From Desulfobacterales bacterium (GTDB lineage Bacteria; Desulfobacterota; Desulfobacteria; Desulfobacterales; Desulfosalsimonadaceae), in assembly GCA_018224315.1 (NCBI GenBank), contig JAGTVF010000275.1, positions 1 through 6,853 on the forward strand: a stretch of 6,853 bases of DNA, written 5' to 3'. Position 1 is the stretch's first letter, and each line of letters opens with the position of its first letter. The position numbers and the translations under genes are program-made. This document shows positions 1-6,592 of this stretch, in pieces. Below the pieces are notes generated by a model. It saw nothing but the letters and a program-made list of their open reading frames with translations, was not told the origin of the DNA and did no database searches.

Positions 1-89
1 AAATGAACGAAAACGTCGGGACCGTCTTCTCTTTCGATAAAACCAAAACCTTTTTGTTCATTAAACCATTTTACTGTTCCTTGTTCCAT
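1..89 (-). CDS. Cold-shock protein (CspA family), 5' part only
   Basis: The gene runs off the left edge; 29 complete residues are visible, starting [18 protein letters not shown]. Cold-shock proteins are about 65-70 residue cytoplasmic OB-fold proteins that bind single-stranded RNA and DNA and melt mRNA structure. The visible part holds W8-F9, the RNP1 motif KGFGFI (residues 13-18) and RNP2 VFVH (26-29), all in canonical spacing, so the family call is firm although the C-terminal half is missing. The ATG at 89-87 is preceded by a strong Shine-Dalgarno (AAGGAGG, 100-106). It is divergent from the DegV gene. Which paralogue it is, and whether it is cold-inducible, cannot be told from this fragment. 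Confidence 0.93.
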   Translation of the reverse strand, partial: MEQGTVKWFNEQKGFGFIEREDGPDVFVH

Positions 90-134
90 GTTGCTGTCTC
101 CTCCTTTGATCACGTACAATATTTTTGGCCCTTT

Positions 135-163
135 TTTAAAGGCCACAGTTTTGACGGTAACAA
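135..163 (-). promoter_or_regulatory. Candidate sigma-70 promoter of the cold-shock gene
   Basis: On the minus strand TTGTTA (163-158) and TTTAAA (140-135) are separated by exactly 17 bp. Transcription would start near 128 and give a leader of about 40 nt, shorter than the long leaders of classic cold-inducible csp genes. The -10 lies in an A/T-rich stretch and overlaps a small GGCC-flanked inverted repeat (127-144). The match is moderate and unsupported by other evidence. Confidence 0.35.
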
Positions 164-344
164 GACAAAAACTGAAAAACAACCTTTTTTCTTTTGGCAC
201 GGAACAGGAAAAAAGCAAATAATCCCCGATCTCCAACCCAAAGGCCGGATTTCACGGTAATGGCGAAGGGTTTTGGAAAACCACCAGCCGCTGTTGGCCG
301 GGGTCAAAAAATTTTGCGTACGGATTCCGGCATCAAATAGCGGG

Positions 345-373
345 TTGACACCTCAAGGTGTATTGGTTATATG
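345..373 (+). promoter_or_regulatory. Sigma-70 promoter of degV
   Basis: A perfect -35 TTGACA (345-350) is followed after 17 bp by TATATG (368-373); TATGAT (370-375) with a 19-bp spacer is an alternative -10. Transcription would start near 380, giving a leader of about 40 nt before the ATG at 420. It is the best sigma-70 promoter in the window. Confidence 0.7.
348..361. promoter_or_regulatory. Dyad overlapping the degV -35 element, candidate operator
   Basis: ACACCT-CA-AGGTGT is a perfect inverted repeat with 6-bp arms and a 2-bp centre. It overlaps the last three bases of the -35 hexamer and extends into the spacer, a position where a bound dimeric repressor would block RNA polymerase. The dyad is not centred in the spacer as in MerR-type promoters. 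No regulator gene is nearby, so the function is inferred from position only. Confidence 0.35.
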
Positions 374-419
374 ATGTTATTTCAAGTCTTTGCTCACATT
401 CAAAACAAAAGAGGTGATC

Positions 420-1301
420 ATGTCCAAAAGTCTTGCGGTTGTTTGCGACTCAACGGCTGATTTCCCGCCCGGCATGGCAGCGCAGCTGGGCCTGCACATT
501 CTGCCTGTTCACATTATCGTGGAAAAAAAAGACCACCTGCATGGGCAAACCATTACCAACAAAGAAGTGGTGAAAAATCTGAAGAAAAAAAAGCAAGTAT
601 ACACCACCCCGTTTTATCCTTATGAATGCACAAAACTTTTTGACTCACTGCTCCAGCACCATGACGAAGTCGTCTCCCTTCACCTGTCCAAAGAAATCTC
701 GGGAAATTATAAAAGTGCCTGCGCGGCACGCAAGTTCATGGGGAAAACGGATTCCCAGCGGGTTCATATCCTGGATCTCGGCAGTGTCAGCATCAGTCTG
801 AGCCTTTTGGTAAAAAAAGCGGTTGCACTCCTCAATGAGGGCATACCTCCGGAAAATCTGCAAAAGCATCTCGCCCCCTATCAGGAAAATGTATTCATGG
901 CTTTTACGGTTGAAAACCTGGTCTGGCTGAAAAAGGGCGGCCGGGTCAATGCGTTTGAGGCCTTTGTGGGCAACATGCTCAATATCAAACCGATCATCCA
1001 GCTCAGAGAAGCCCGCCTGGAACCCGTCGAGCGGCACCGGGGCAAAAAAAGCGCTGTGTCGCATCTGGTGTCATTGGCTCAGCAGAACCATGAAAAATTT
1101 AAAAACTGCGAAATCTGGATGGCCTATGCCGACAACCTCGAGGAAATCATGGTGGCCAGGGAAAAGCTTGCCGCAGCCATTGGGAAGCCGTCAGAAAGTA
1201 TTCTGCTGGCCGAGGTTGGCGCGACAATTTCAGTGCATACCGGCCCCGGCAGCATAGCGATCGCCATGCTGCCGCAGAAAACCGCCAACAAAGACGCCTG
1301 A
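420..1301 (+). CDS. degV: DegV family fatty-acid-binding protein
   Basis: This 293-residue protein has the usual DegV length (about 280-290). DegV proteins bind a single fatty acid in a cleft between two alpha/beta domains; in Firmicutes such FakB proteins present fatty acids to the kinase FakA, while in Gram-negative bacteria the role is mostly unknown. Visible signatures are DSTAD (10-14), TTP (62-64) where the family has a T/S-S/T-x-P loop, LSKEISGNYKSA (89-100) with the ligand-contacting Ser94, LKKGGRV (170-176) and HTGPG (273-277). The stretch normally reading D-S-x-x-x-S is altered to DLGSVSIS (119-126). ATG 420 is chosen because GAGGTG (411-416) lies just upstream; an in-frame TTG at 390 has no such site. 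It appears monocistronic and converges on the NERD-like gene across 86 bp with no clear terminator. No FakA-like kinase is in the window. Confidence 0.9.
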   Translation: MSKSLAVVCDSTADFPPGMAAQLGLHILPVHIIVEKKDHLHGQTITNKEVVKNLKKKKQVYTTPFYPYECTKLFDSLLQHHDEVVSLHLSKEISGNYKSACAARKFMGKTDSQRVHILDLGSVSISLSLLVKKAVALLNEGIPPENLQKHLAPYQENVFMAFTVENLVWLKKGGRVNAFEAFVGNMLNIKPIIQLREARLEPVERHRGKKSAVSHLVSLAQQNHEKFKNCEIWMAYADNLEEIMVAREKLAAAIGKPSESILLAEVGATISVHTGPGSIAIAMLPQKTANKDA

Positions 1302-1387
1302 GAAATAAAGCAACACAGGGAAATAAATCACAATCCCAGGGCTACGGAAATCGTTGGTTTGCCGATGCTGAGGGTTTGCTGCGGCCC

Positions 1388-2113
1388 CTACATGTACATC
1401 TTTTTCATATAAAAAGCAAAACCCTGGGCATGATCCCGGTTGACCGGGAAAGCCAGCTTGCGGGAGATGGTGTCGGTAAGGCGGCTTAAGGGAGTGATGG
1501 CAATGCCGTTGAATTCTTCCATGACATCTGCATGGGCGGCATCTGCATGGGCATCCGGAACAACGAGTACGGGAACCGGCATGATTTCAAGGCCTTTCAA
1601 ACCTTTGCGGATGATGATATTGATCAAGTGACAAAGCCGCCACATCCTGTCTGTCAAAGCTTCCAGACTGCTGTCGCCGGCAAAAAGCGCGCCGCTCACC
1701 ACCTGCAGTTTTTCTTCGTGATGGACCCTTCCCAAAACAAAGATCCCGTTTTCCGAGACAATCAGGTGGTCCACGTTAAACAGCTCAAATGAAAAATTGG
1801 ATAAAACAAAACAGGAATCATTGAGTTCGGCAAGTTTTCGGGAAACGGCCTGATCAAAGGATTGGATGGAGTCGTACTCGGCTTTGTTGAGTATCTTTTT
1901 CCAGCCCAGGGGGTTGGTCTTTTTCGACACGAAAAGAATCAGGGCGCCGATGACAAAAGCGATAAACAGGATCGTGGGAAGCTCGGCTCTCCAGTCTTGT
2001 GCAAAAAAAAGCATGCTGCCGGCCAGCACCCCTGCCGACAAAAGGATAAAAAACACATGCTTTGTAACGGGATTGCCGGTTTGCTTTTCTGCTTTGTCCT
2101 CGATATAGGCCAT
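1388..2113 (-). CDS. Membrane-anchored protein with degenerate NERD-like domain
   Basis: This 241-residue protein has two hydrophobic segments near the N-terminus (about 20-38 and 46-63), then a soluble domain. Residues 103-130 (a VLSNF start, then NVDHLIVSENGIFVLGRV at 113-130) resemble the core of the NERD (nuclease-related) domain, where a D-H-hydrophobic strand is followed by G-hydrophobic-F-V and then an E-x-K nuclease motif. Here the E-x-K position reads G-R-V, so nuclease activity is doubtful. The rest (about 140-230) shows alternating strands and helices, including PVPVLVVPDA. The ATG at 2113 has AGGA about 8 nt upstream. It is last in the minus-strand series, 96 bp after the permease, and is probably cotranscribed at least partly. 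The NERD assignment is from motif similarity read by eye; the biological role is unknown. Confidence 0.6.
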   Translation of the reverse strand: MAYIEDKAEKQTGNPVTKHVFFILLSAGVLAGSMLFFAQDWRAELPTILFIAFVIGALILFVSKKTNPLGWKKILNKAEYDSIQSFDQAVSRKLAELNDSCFVLSNFSFELFNVDHLIVSENGIFVLGRVHHEEKLQVVSGALFAGDSSLEALTDRMWRLCHLINIIIRKGLKGLEIMPVPVLVVPDAHADAAHADVMEEFNGIAITPLSRLTDTISRKLAFPVNRDHAQGFAFYMKKMYM

Positions 2114-2148
2114 CTCGCGATCCTGTAAAAAGAAAACGGTTTGGATAA

Positions 2149-2192
2149 GACCCGGCAGGCTAGGTCGGGTATTTTGGCCAGCCTGCCGGGCC
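2149..2192 (-). other. Strong stem-loop between permease and NERD-like gene
   Basis: CCCGGCAGGCT (2151-2161) and AGCCTGCCGGG (2180-2190) form a perfect 11-bp GC-rich stem with an 18-nt loop; a G-T and a G-C pair can extend it by two. On the transcribed minus strand it begins about 18 nt after the permease stop codon. No T-run follows directly (TCTTATCC), so it is a poor intrinsic terminator and may instead protect the 3' end of the upstream mRNA or weaken read-through. Confidence 0.6.
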
Positions 2193-2209
2193 GTTTTACA
2201 GCAAGTTTG

Positions 2210-3676
2210 CTATTTGTTGTTGTTGTTGGACCGCTGGGAAATGGCGCCGAGGTTTTCCTCGATCTCCTTTTGGATCTCTTCGGGAGAATCAATCGGAAAT
2301 ACGGGATCTTCTGGCTTATAGGCCTTTTTCCAGGCGCCTCCGGTGTATTGCAGTGCAACCAGAAGCAGCGCCGCGCCCAATCCCCAGGCCGCGCCACGGG
2401 TGGCCAGAATGGCGCCGGCCACCCCGGCAATGCCCAGGTCATTGAAGCCCTTGGATTTCAAAACACCCACGCGCACACTCACATATCCCTGCACCATCAT
2501 TGTGGAGGCCAGCCCGATTCCGAGAATCGGCTTGACCGTTGCCACAATCGGGGCGATGAAATAACTGGTCCAGGTCCCCCACCGGAATGAGGCCGCACCC
2601 GAGTTGATCGACTCCATGGCTTCGGGTCCGTTTTTGTAGCGCGTGCAGACCACAACCTGCATGGCCGCCCACAGGGGCCCGCACATGGAGATGTCCGGGC
2701 CGAAAACGCTCATAAACACGTTTCTTCCGCCAAAGATGATGTGGGACCGGTTGGGGTTGTAGTCAATTTTCTCATCCGGCCGGTACCGCTGGGCATCTTC
2801 CAAAAGCGCCTGGCTCTGGAGCACATCTCCGAATACAACAATATAGGCGCTTAAAACAAGGGGAATCGAACTGACAAACATGGCCGCGCTGGGTATGGGG
2901 ATGGCCCCGAGCATGGTAAAATCGCTAAACAGGCCCGCAAAGTCGGGGGTTGAAAAAAATCCGATTCCGGAATAGTCCGGCCAGGGGATTTCACCGGCCA
3001 GGGGACCCACAAAAATGGCCAGGGCAAGGGCGGGCATCATGCCCAGATTGCCCAGATAATAAGCCCACTTGTGCTTTCTTTTAATGGCCTTGAAACTTTC
3101 TGAAAAAAGCAGATAAAAGGCAAGTCCCACGCATATGGTGATGGTCACCGGCAAGGAATCAAAGGATTTGCTTCCTTCGCCTGGCTCAAAAATCAGCATG
3201 ACCGCGGCAAAACCGGCTCCCACCAAAACCGCGGACTGAACGGCATTGGGAATCAGCGCAATAAATCTCTTGGCCAGCCCGGTCACCCCCAGCCCCACGC
3301 AGAAAATCCCGAAAAGCAGCTGAAAGGCAATCAGCGCCTGCATTCTTTCAGGGCCTGGTTCAAAGGTTGTTACATGGGCGATAATCAGCGGGATGGCCGG
3401 GGTGATCCAGCCCGGCACCACGGGATCGCCGAATGTGACATGGGCAAGATAGAGCGTGCCGTTGAGAATGACAATGGCCAGGGCCACTTCAAAAGACATT
3501 CCCAGGGTCTCTGTTAACACGGGAATAATGGCCAGGCATACCGCGGCCATCAAAAGTCCCTGGGCAAAATCGGCCCATTCCAGCCTGTAGTGAACAAATG
3601 GCAGCCGCAAGGTCAGCGGCCCCAGCGGAATTCCGGGCTGTATTGCCCCGTATTCTCGTTTTTTCCGGATACCCAT
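2210..3676 (-). CDS. Polytopic membrane permease, possibly of the xanthine/uracil (NCS2-like) type
   Basis: This 488-residue integral membrane protein has about 12 hydrophobic segments (for example 36-54, 62-80, 88-103, 115-135, 140-162, 174-192, 206-226, 258-282, 370-392, 412-445). A 14-residue stretch after a central segment (GDVLQSQALL, 283-292) and the IPNAVQSAVLVGAG stretch (142-155) recall nucleobase-permease (UraA/NCS2) and SulP-type transporters, but I cannot place it securely in a family. The start is ATG 3676, not an upstream in-frame ATG, because AAGGAG lies 6-7 nt before it. The C-terminus is cytoplasmic-looking, acidic (EEIQKEIEEN) and ends in NNNNK, encoded by a short trinucleotide repeat. 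It follows abfT by 51 bp and precedes the NERD-like gene, so uptake of 4-hydroxybutyrate or a related carboxylate is a plausible inference. A terminator hairpin in the gap suggests reduced expression relative to abfDT. Confidence 0.6.
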   Translation of the reverse strand: MGIRKKREYGAIQPGIPLGPLTLRLPFVHYRLEWADFAQGLLMAAVCLAIIPVLTETLGMSFEVALAIVILNGTLYLAHVTFGDPVVPGWITPAIPLIIAHVTTFEPGPERMQALIAFQLLFGIFCVGLGVTGLAKRFIALIPNAVQSAVLVGAGFAAVMLIFEPGEGSKSFDSLPVTITICVGLAFYLLFSESFKAIKRKHKWAYYLGNLGMMPALALAIFVGPLAGEIPWPDYSGIGFFSTPDFAGLFSDFTMLGAIPIPSAAMFVSSIPLVLSAYIVVFGDVLQSQALLEDAQRYRPDEKIDYNPNRSHIIFGGRNVFMSVFGPDISMCGPLWAAMQVVVCTRYKNGPEAMESINSGAASFRWGTWTSYFIAPIVATVKPILGIGLASTMMVQGYVSVRVGVLKSKGFNDLGIAGVAGAILATRGAAWGLGAALLLVALQYTGGAWKKAYKPEDPVFPIDSPEEIQKEIEENLGAISQRSNNNNK

Positions 3677-3707
3677 ACTCTTCTCCTTTTTGCTGGTTTG
3701 GTATAAC

Positions 3708-3729
3708 AAAAAAAACCGGACGCCGGTTT
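3708..3729 (-). terminator. Intrinsic terminator or attenuator overlapping the abfT stop codon
   Basis: On the minus strand AAACCGG-CGT-CCGGTTT forms a 7-bp stem with a 3-nt loop and runs straight into a T-tract (eight T in all, 3715-3708). The 5' arm starts inside the abfT TAA stop codon (3730-3728). The stem is short with four GC pairs, so partial rather than complete termination is likely. I see no good promoter between it and the permease start, which means the permease depends on read-through. Confidence 0.65.
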
Positions 3730-5032
3730 AACGCACCGCCCTGTTATAAATGGCATGATACTGCCGGGCCAGCTCTTCCCTGAAATCGGGATGAGCAATA
3801 TCAATCAGCGCCCGGGCCCGCTGGGAGACGCTTTTTCCTTTCAGGTCGGCCACGCCGTATTCGGTTACAATGTAGTGCGTATCAGCCCGCGGCGTGGCAA
3901 CAGAGGCGCCTTCGTCGATGTGGGGTACGATTTTCGATATCTTTCCGTTAGACGTGGTGGAATGAAAAGCCAGAATGGAGCGGCCGTTTTTGGACCAGGC
4001 AGCGCCCCGCACAAAGTCGAGCTGCCCGCCGGTGCCGCTGTACTGCTTGTAGCCGATGGTATCGGAAACCACCTGGCCGGCAAAATCCACCTGCAGCGCG
4101 GAGTTGACCGAAAGCATGTTGTCGTTTCTGGCGATCACAGCCGGATTGTTGGTGTAATCAACCGAATACATCTCAACAAACGGGTTGTTGTCCACAAAAT
4201 CGTAAAGTTTCCGGGTGCCCATGAGAAAACAGATAATGATTCGGCCGGGATGAAAATTTTTCCGGGAACAGTCGATCACTCCTGCTTCCACCAGATCCAC
4301 CACTCCGTCTGAGATCATTTCGCTGTGAATCCCGAGATTTTTTTTATCCTTCAAAAACCGCAAAATGGCATCCGGCACCGCGCCGATCCCCAGCTGCAGA
4401 CAATCGCCGTCATGGATCAGCCCGGCAATATGCCGGCCGATTTTCTCGTCCTTTTCAGTGAGCTCCGGCGGGGTGAGCACTGCCGGGGCGGTATCGGTTT
4501 CAACAATGCAGTCGAGCTCAGAGACATGAAGCAGGGAATCACCATAGGTTCGGGGCATATTGGGCGATACTTCGGCAATCACCAGATCCGCGCTTTGGGC
4601 GGCCGGCTTGGTGTAATCCACCGATACCCCGCAGGAGCAGTAACCGTGCTTGTCCGGGGGTGAAACCATTATCAGGGCCGCATCCACCGGCAACGTCCCT
4701 TCGGTAAACAGGCCCGGGGTTTTGCTGAAATGACAGGGGGTAAAATCCGCCCTTCCCTCATTGATCGCCTTTCGGGTGGGGGCACCGGCAAAAATGGCAT
4801 TGTGGAAAAAAATCCCCTCATATTCCGGGCTGCAGTATTTTCCTTCGCCCATGGCCACCATGTGCACAATTTCCACATTTTGGTAAGCGGCGCTGTTTTC
4901 CACCAGGGCCGCAACCAGGGCCGCGGGCTCTCCGGCGGCATGGCCCAGCACCACACGGCTGTTGGACGGTATTCTGGAGACCGCCTCACCGGCGCTCATC
5001 TTTCTGCTGTCGTAGAGTTTTTGCCAATACAT
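3728..5032 (-). CDS. abfT: 4-hydroxybutyrate CoA-transferase (acetyl-CoA hydrolase/transferase family)
   Basis: AbfT moves CoA from acetyl-CoA (or another acyl-CoA) to 4-hydroxybutyrate, giving 4-hydroxybutyryl-CoA, the substrate of the dehydratase encoded just upstream. The 434-residue product has the length and layout of family I-type CoA-transferases of the AbfT/Cat2 group. The catalytic glutamate is E238 in GIHSEMISDG, the same number as reported for the Clostridium aminobutyricum enzyme, where it forms the glutamyl-CoA thioester. Other signatures are the glycine loop GIGAVP (215-220) and GTGGQLDFVRGA (333-344). It is cytoplasmic, with no signal peptide. ATG 5032 is chosen because AGGAG (5042-5038) lies 5 nt upstream; the in-frame GTG at 5038 overlaps this site. 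It starts 28 bp after abfD, clearly one operon. Butyrate:acetate CoA-transferase is the main alternative, made less likely by the abfD linkage. Confidence 0.9.
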   Translation of the reverse strand: MYWQKLYDSRKMSAGEAVSRIPSNSRVVLGHAAGEPAALVAALVENSAAYQNVEIVHMVAMGEGKYCSPEYEGIFFHNAIFAGAPTRKAINEGRADFTPCHFSKTPGLFTEGTLPVDAALIMVSPPDKHGYCSCGVSVDYTKPAAQSADLVIAEVSPNMPRTYGDSLLHVSELDCIVETDTAPAVLTPPELTEKDEKIGRHIAGLIHDGDCLQLGIGAVPDAILRFLKDKKNLGIHSEMISDGVVDLVEAGVIDCSRKNFHPGRIIICFLMGTRKLYDFVDNNPFVEMYSVDYTNNPAVIARNDNMLSVNSALQVDFAGQVVSDTIGYKQYSGTGGQLDFVRGAAWSKNGRSILAFHSTTSNGKISKIVPHIDEGASVATPRADTHYIVTEYGVADLKGKSVSQRARALIDIAHPDFREELARQYHAIYNRAVR

Positions 5033-5060
5033 AAACACTCCTGATTGGTTTGGCGGAAAT

Positions 5061-6503
5061 CTACTGATCGATTCCGCAGAGTTTTTTGGCCACGTTTTTC
5101 TTGGCCTCCATGTTCACAAGCCGGGAAATCATAATCCGCTGAGCCTGGGGTGATCCGGCCCCATGCATGGACTCGGTCAGATAGCCCACCGCTGCGGTGC
5201 CAAGCGTTAAGTTTTCGATCAGCCGCAGAATCCGGATCCGGTTTTCCGTGGGAACGTCGGTCTTTGTCTGGTAGTATTTTTCTATCCATTTTCCGGTTTC
5301 CGGGGCCCGCAGGTCCTGCTCCGACGGGCAGGTCACCATGAGCCCGCCGGCGATATCCTGTGCCAGCCGGGCGATTTCATAGGGAAAGCGTGTGACGTTC
5401 TGCTTGCTGACATTGGCCAGCAGCGCATTGACGCAATAGGTTCCCGACGGCTTTGCCCCGCCTTCACTGGCGCATGCAATGGATCCGCAAAAAAGGGTTT
5501 CATTGAGATGGTTCATCTCAATGATCTTGTCCTTGACATGGGAGGCTTTTGCCGCCCCGTTGTAATCCGCAGCCAGCTGGGTGGCGCCGATTAACACGTC
5601 GCCCACCCCGGCTTTGCAGGCATAGCTTTGCCTGTGATAGGAGGCGAAATGCTCGACCAGCTCCCCGGCAAACTCATGTTCCCGGCACATAAACACCCGG
5701 TCCCAGGGAACAAACACATCATCAAAGACCACCAGGGCCTCATGGCCGCCATAAAGCTGATTTCCCCGGTCGATCATCCCGTCTTCCAGCTTGCGCATGT
5801 CACAGGACTGGCGGCCGTAAATATAGGAAATGCCCTCGGCATCGGCGGGCAGCGCAAAGGATACCGCGTAATCCTTGTCTTCTTCCCGCATGGCAATGGT
5901 GGGCATCACAATGATTTCATGGGAGTTGACCGCACCGGTCTGATGGGCCTTGGCCCCCCGGACCACAATGCCGTCGTCGTTTTCGGCGATCACGTGGAGA
6001 AATGCGTCCGGATCGGGCTGGCGGCTCGGGGGCAGACTCCGGTCGCCCTTGGGATCGGTCATGGCCCCGTCACAGACCAGGTCCTGTTCCTGGACATATT
6101 CCAGATATTCCAAAAACCGCCGATAATAACGGGTCTGATGTTTTTCATCGATATTGAACGTGGTGATGGAAAGGGCGTTGATGGCATCCATGCCCACGCA
6201 CCGCTGAAAACAGCACCCTGTGAGCGAGCCCAGCAGCCGTCCCATCTTGGTCTTTTTCACCAGATCGGTGGTATTCTGGTGAATATGGGTAAACCGGTTG
6301 ATTTTTTTGCCTGTGATATGGGATGTGGCGGTCATCAAATCCTCATATTCCGGCTGATGGGCCAGGTCATAGGTGAGCTTGACCGCATTCATTGACGGCC
6401 GGACAATGGGATCATCCACGATGTTGTCCACCTTTTTGCCAAAGAGAAAAACCTTAAGATTTAACTTCCGCAAACTGTCTTCATATTCTTTTCCCGTTTT
6501 CAT
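5061..6503 (-). CDS. abfD: 4-hydroxybutyryl-CoA dehydratase / vinylacetyl-CoA delta-isomerase
   Basis: AbfD is an FAD and [4Fe-4S] enzyme that dehydrates 4-hydroxybutyryl-CoA to crotonyl-CoA by a radical mechanism and also isomerises vinylacetyl-CoA. The 480-residue product (family about 484-490) carries the cluster ligands C98 and C102 in CCFQRC (97-102), matching C99 and C103 of the C. aminobutyricum enzyme, and H290 and C296 in HRQSYACK (290-297). The family number pair is H292 and C299, so one residue is missing between these two ligands. Active-site residues T189 (AHQTG), E255 (YGGHEAL), Y294, K297 and the TESMHGAGSP motif (443-452) are present. ATG 6503 is preceded by GGAGG (6517-6513); a 32-codon upstream extension is rejected as it carries no family sequence. 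First gene of the operon, under a sigma-54-type promoter. Oxygen-sensitive in known cases, suggesting an anaerobe. Confidence 0.96.
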   Translation of the reverse strand: MKTGKEYEDSLRKLNLKVFLFGKKVDNIVDDPIVRPSMNAVKLTYDLAHQPEYEDLMTATSHITGKKINRFTHIHQNTTDLVKKTKMGRLLGSLTGCCFQRCVGMDAINALSITTFNIDEKHQTRYYRRFLEYLEYVQEQDLVCDGAMTDPKGDRSLPPSRQPDPDAFLHVIAENDDGIVVRGAKAHQTGAVNSHEIIVMPTIAMREEDKDYAVSFALPADAEGISYIYGRQSCDMRKLEDGMIDRGNQLYGGHEALVVFDDVFVPWDRVFMCREHEFAGELVEHFASYHRQSYACKAGVGDVLIGATQLAADYNGAAKASHVKDKIIEMNHLNETLFCGSIACASEGGAKPSGTYCVNALLANVSKQNVTRFPYEIARLAQDIAGGLMVTCPSEQDLRAPETGKWIEKYYQTKTDVPTENRIRILRLIENLTLGTAAVGYLTESMHGAGSPQAQRIMISRLVNMEAKKNVAKKLCGIDQ

Positions 6504-6576
6504 CTGCCCAAACCTCCATTGGAGAAATTGTTGTGGTCGCGATCTGAATAAACGTTTTTTGAAAATAACAGCATTC

Positions 6577-6592
6577 AGCAGGAAGCGTGCCA
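6577..6592 (-). promoter_or_regulatory. Sigma-54 (RpoN) promoter of the abfDT operon
   Basis: The minus strand reads TGGCACG-CTTC-CTGCT: a perfect -24 element, GG and GC separated by exactly 10 bp, and a -12 element matching TTGCW in four of five bases. Transcription would start near 6566, giving a leader of about 63 nt ahead of the abfD ATG. Such promoters need an ATP-driven enhancer-binding protein, and candidate binding sites are present upstream. The -24 element also lies within a small dyad (GCGTG-CCA-CACGC, 6585-6597). Confidence 0.75.

Larger units (their letters stand above)
105..419. other. Divergent intergenic region between the cold-shock gene and degV
   Basis: This 315-bp stretch holds no convincing gene: short open frames on both strands lack ribosome binding sites and recognisable sequence. 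It contains the candidate cold-shock promoter on the left, the degV promoter and dyad on the right, and an A/T-rich middle part with homopolymer runs. A small GGTTTT-GG-AAAACC dyad lies near 270-285; its 2-nt loop makes a terminator unlikely. No RNA gene or riboswitch was recognised. Confidence 0.6.

Noticed and set aside
195..201. TGGCACG on the plus strand, like a sigma-54 -24 element
   Set aside because: The bases ten positions further are GA, not GC, so no -12 element exists at the required spacing.
345..375. MerR-type or SoxR-like promoter architecture at degV
   Set aside because: A 19-bp spacer is possible, but the dyad is not centred between -35 and -10 and only one SoxR-like half-site is present.
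523..592. Two A8 runs in degV, the second (585-592) fitting an A-AAA-AAG slippery site
   Set aside because: The zero frame encodes a full-length conserved protein and no downstream stem or meaningful alternative product was seen; treated as ordinary Lys codons.
5628..6395. Plus-strand 255-codon open frame opposite abfD
   Set aside because: It lies wholly antisense to a strongly conserved gene and reflects its codon bias; no ribosome binding site or recognisable domain.
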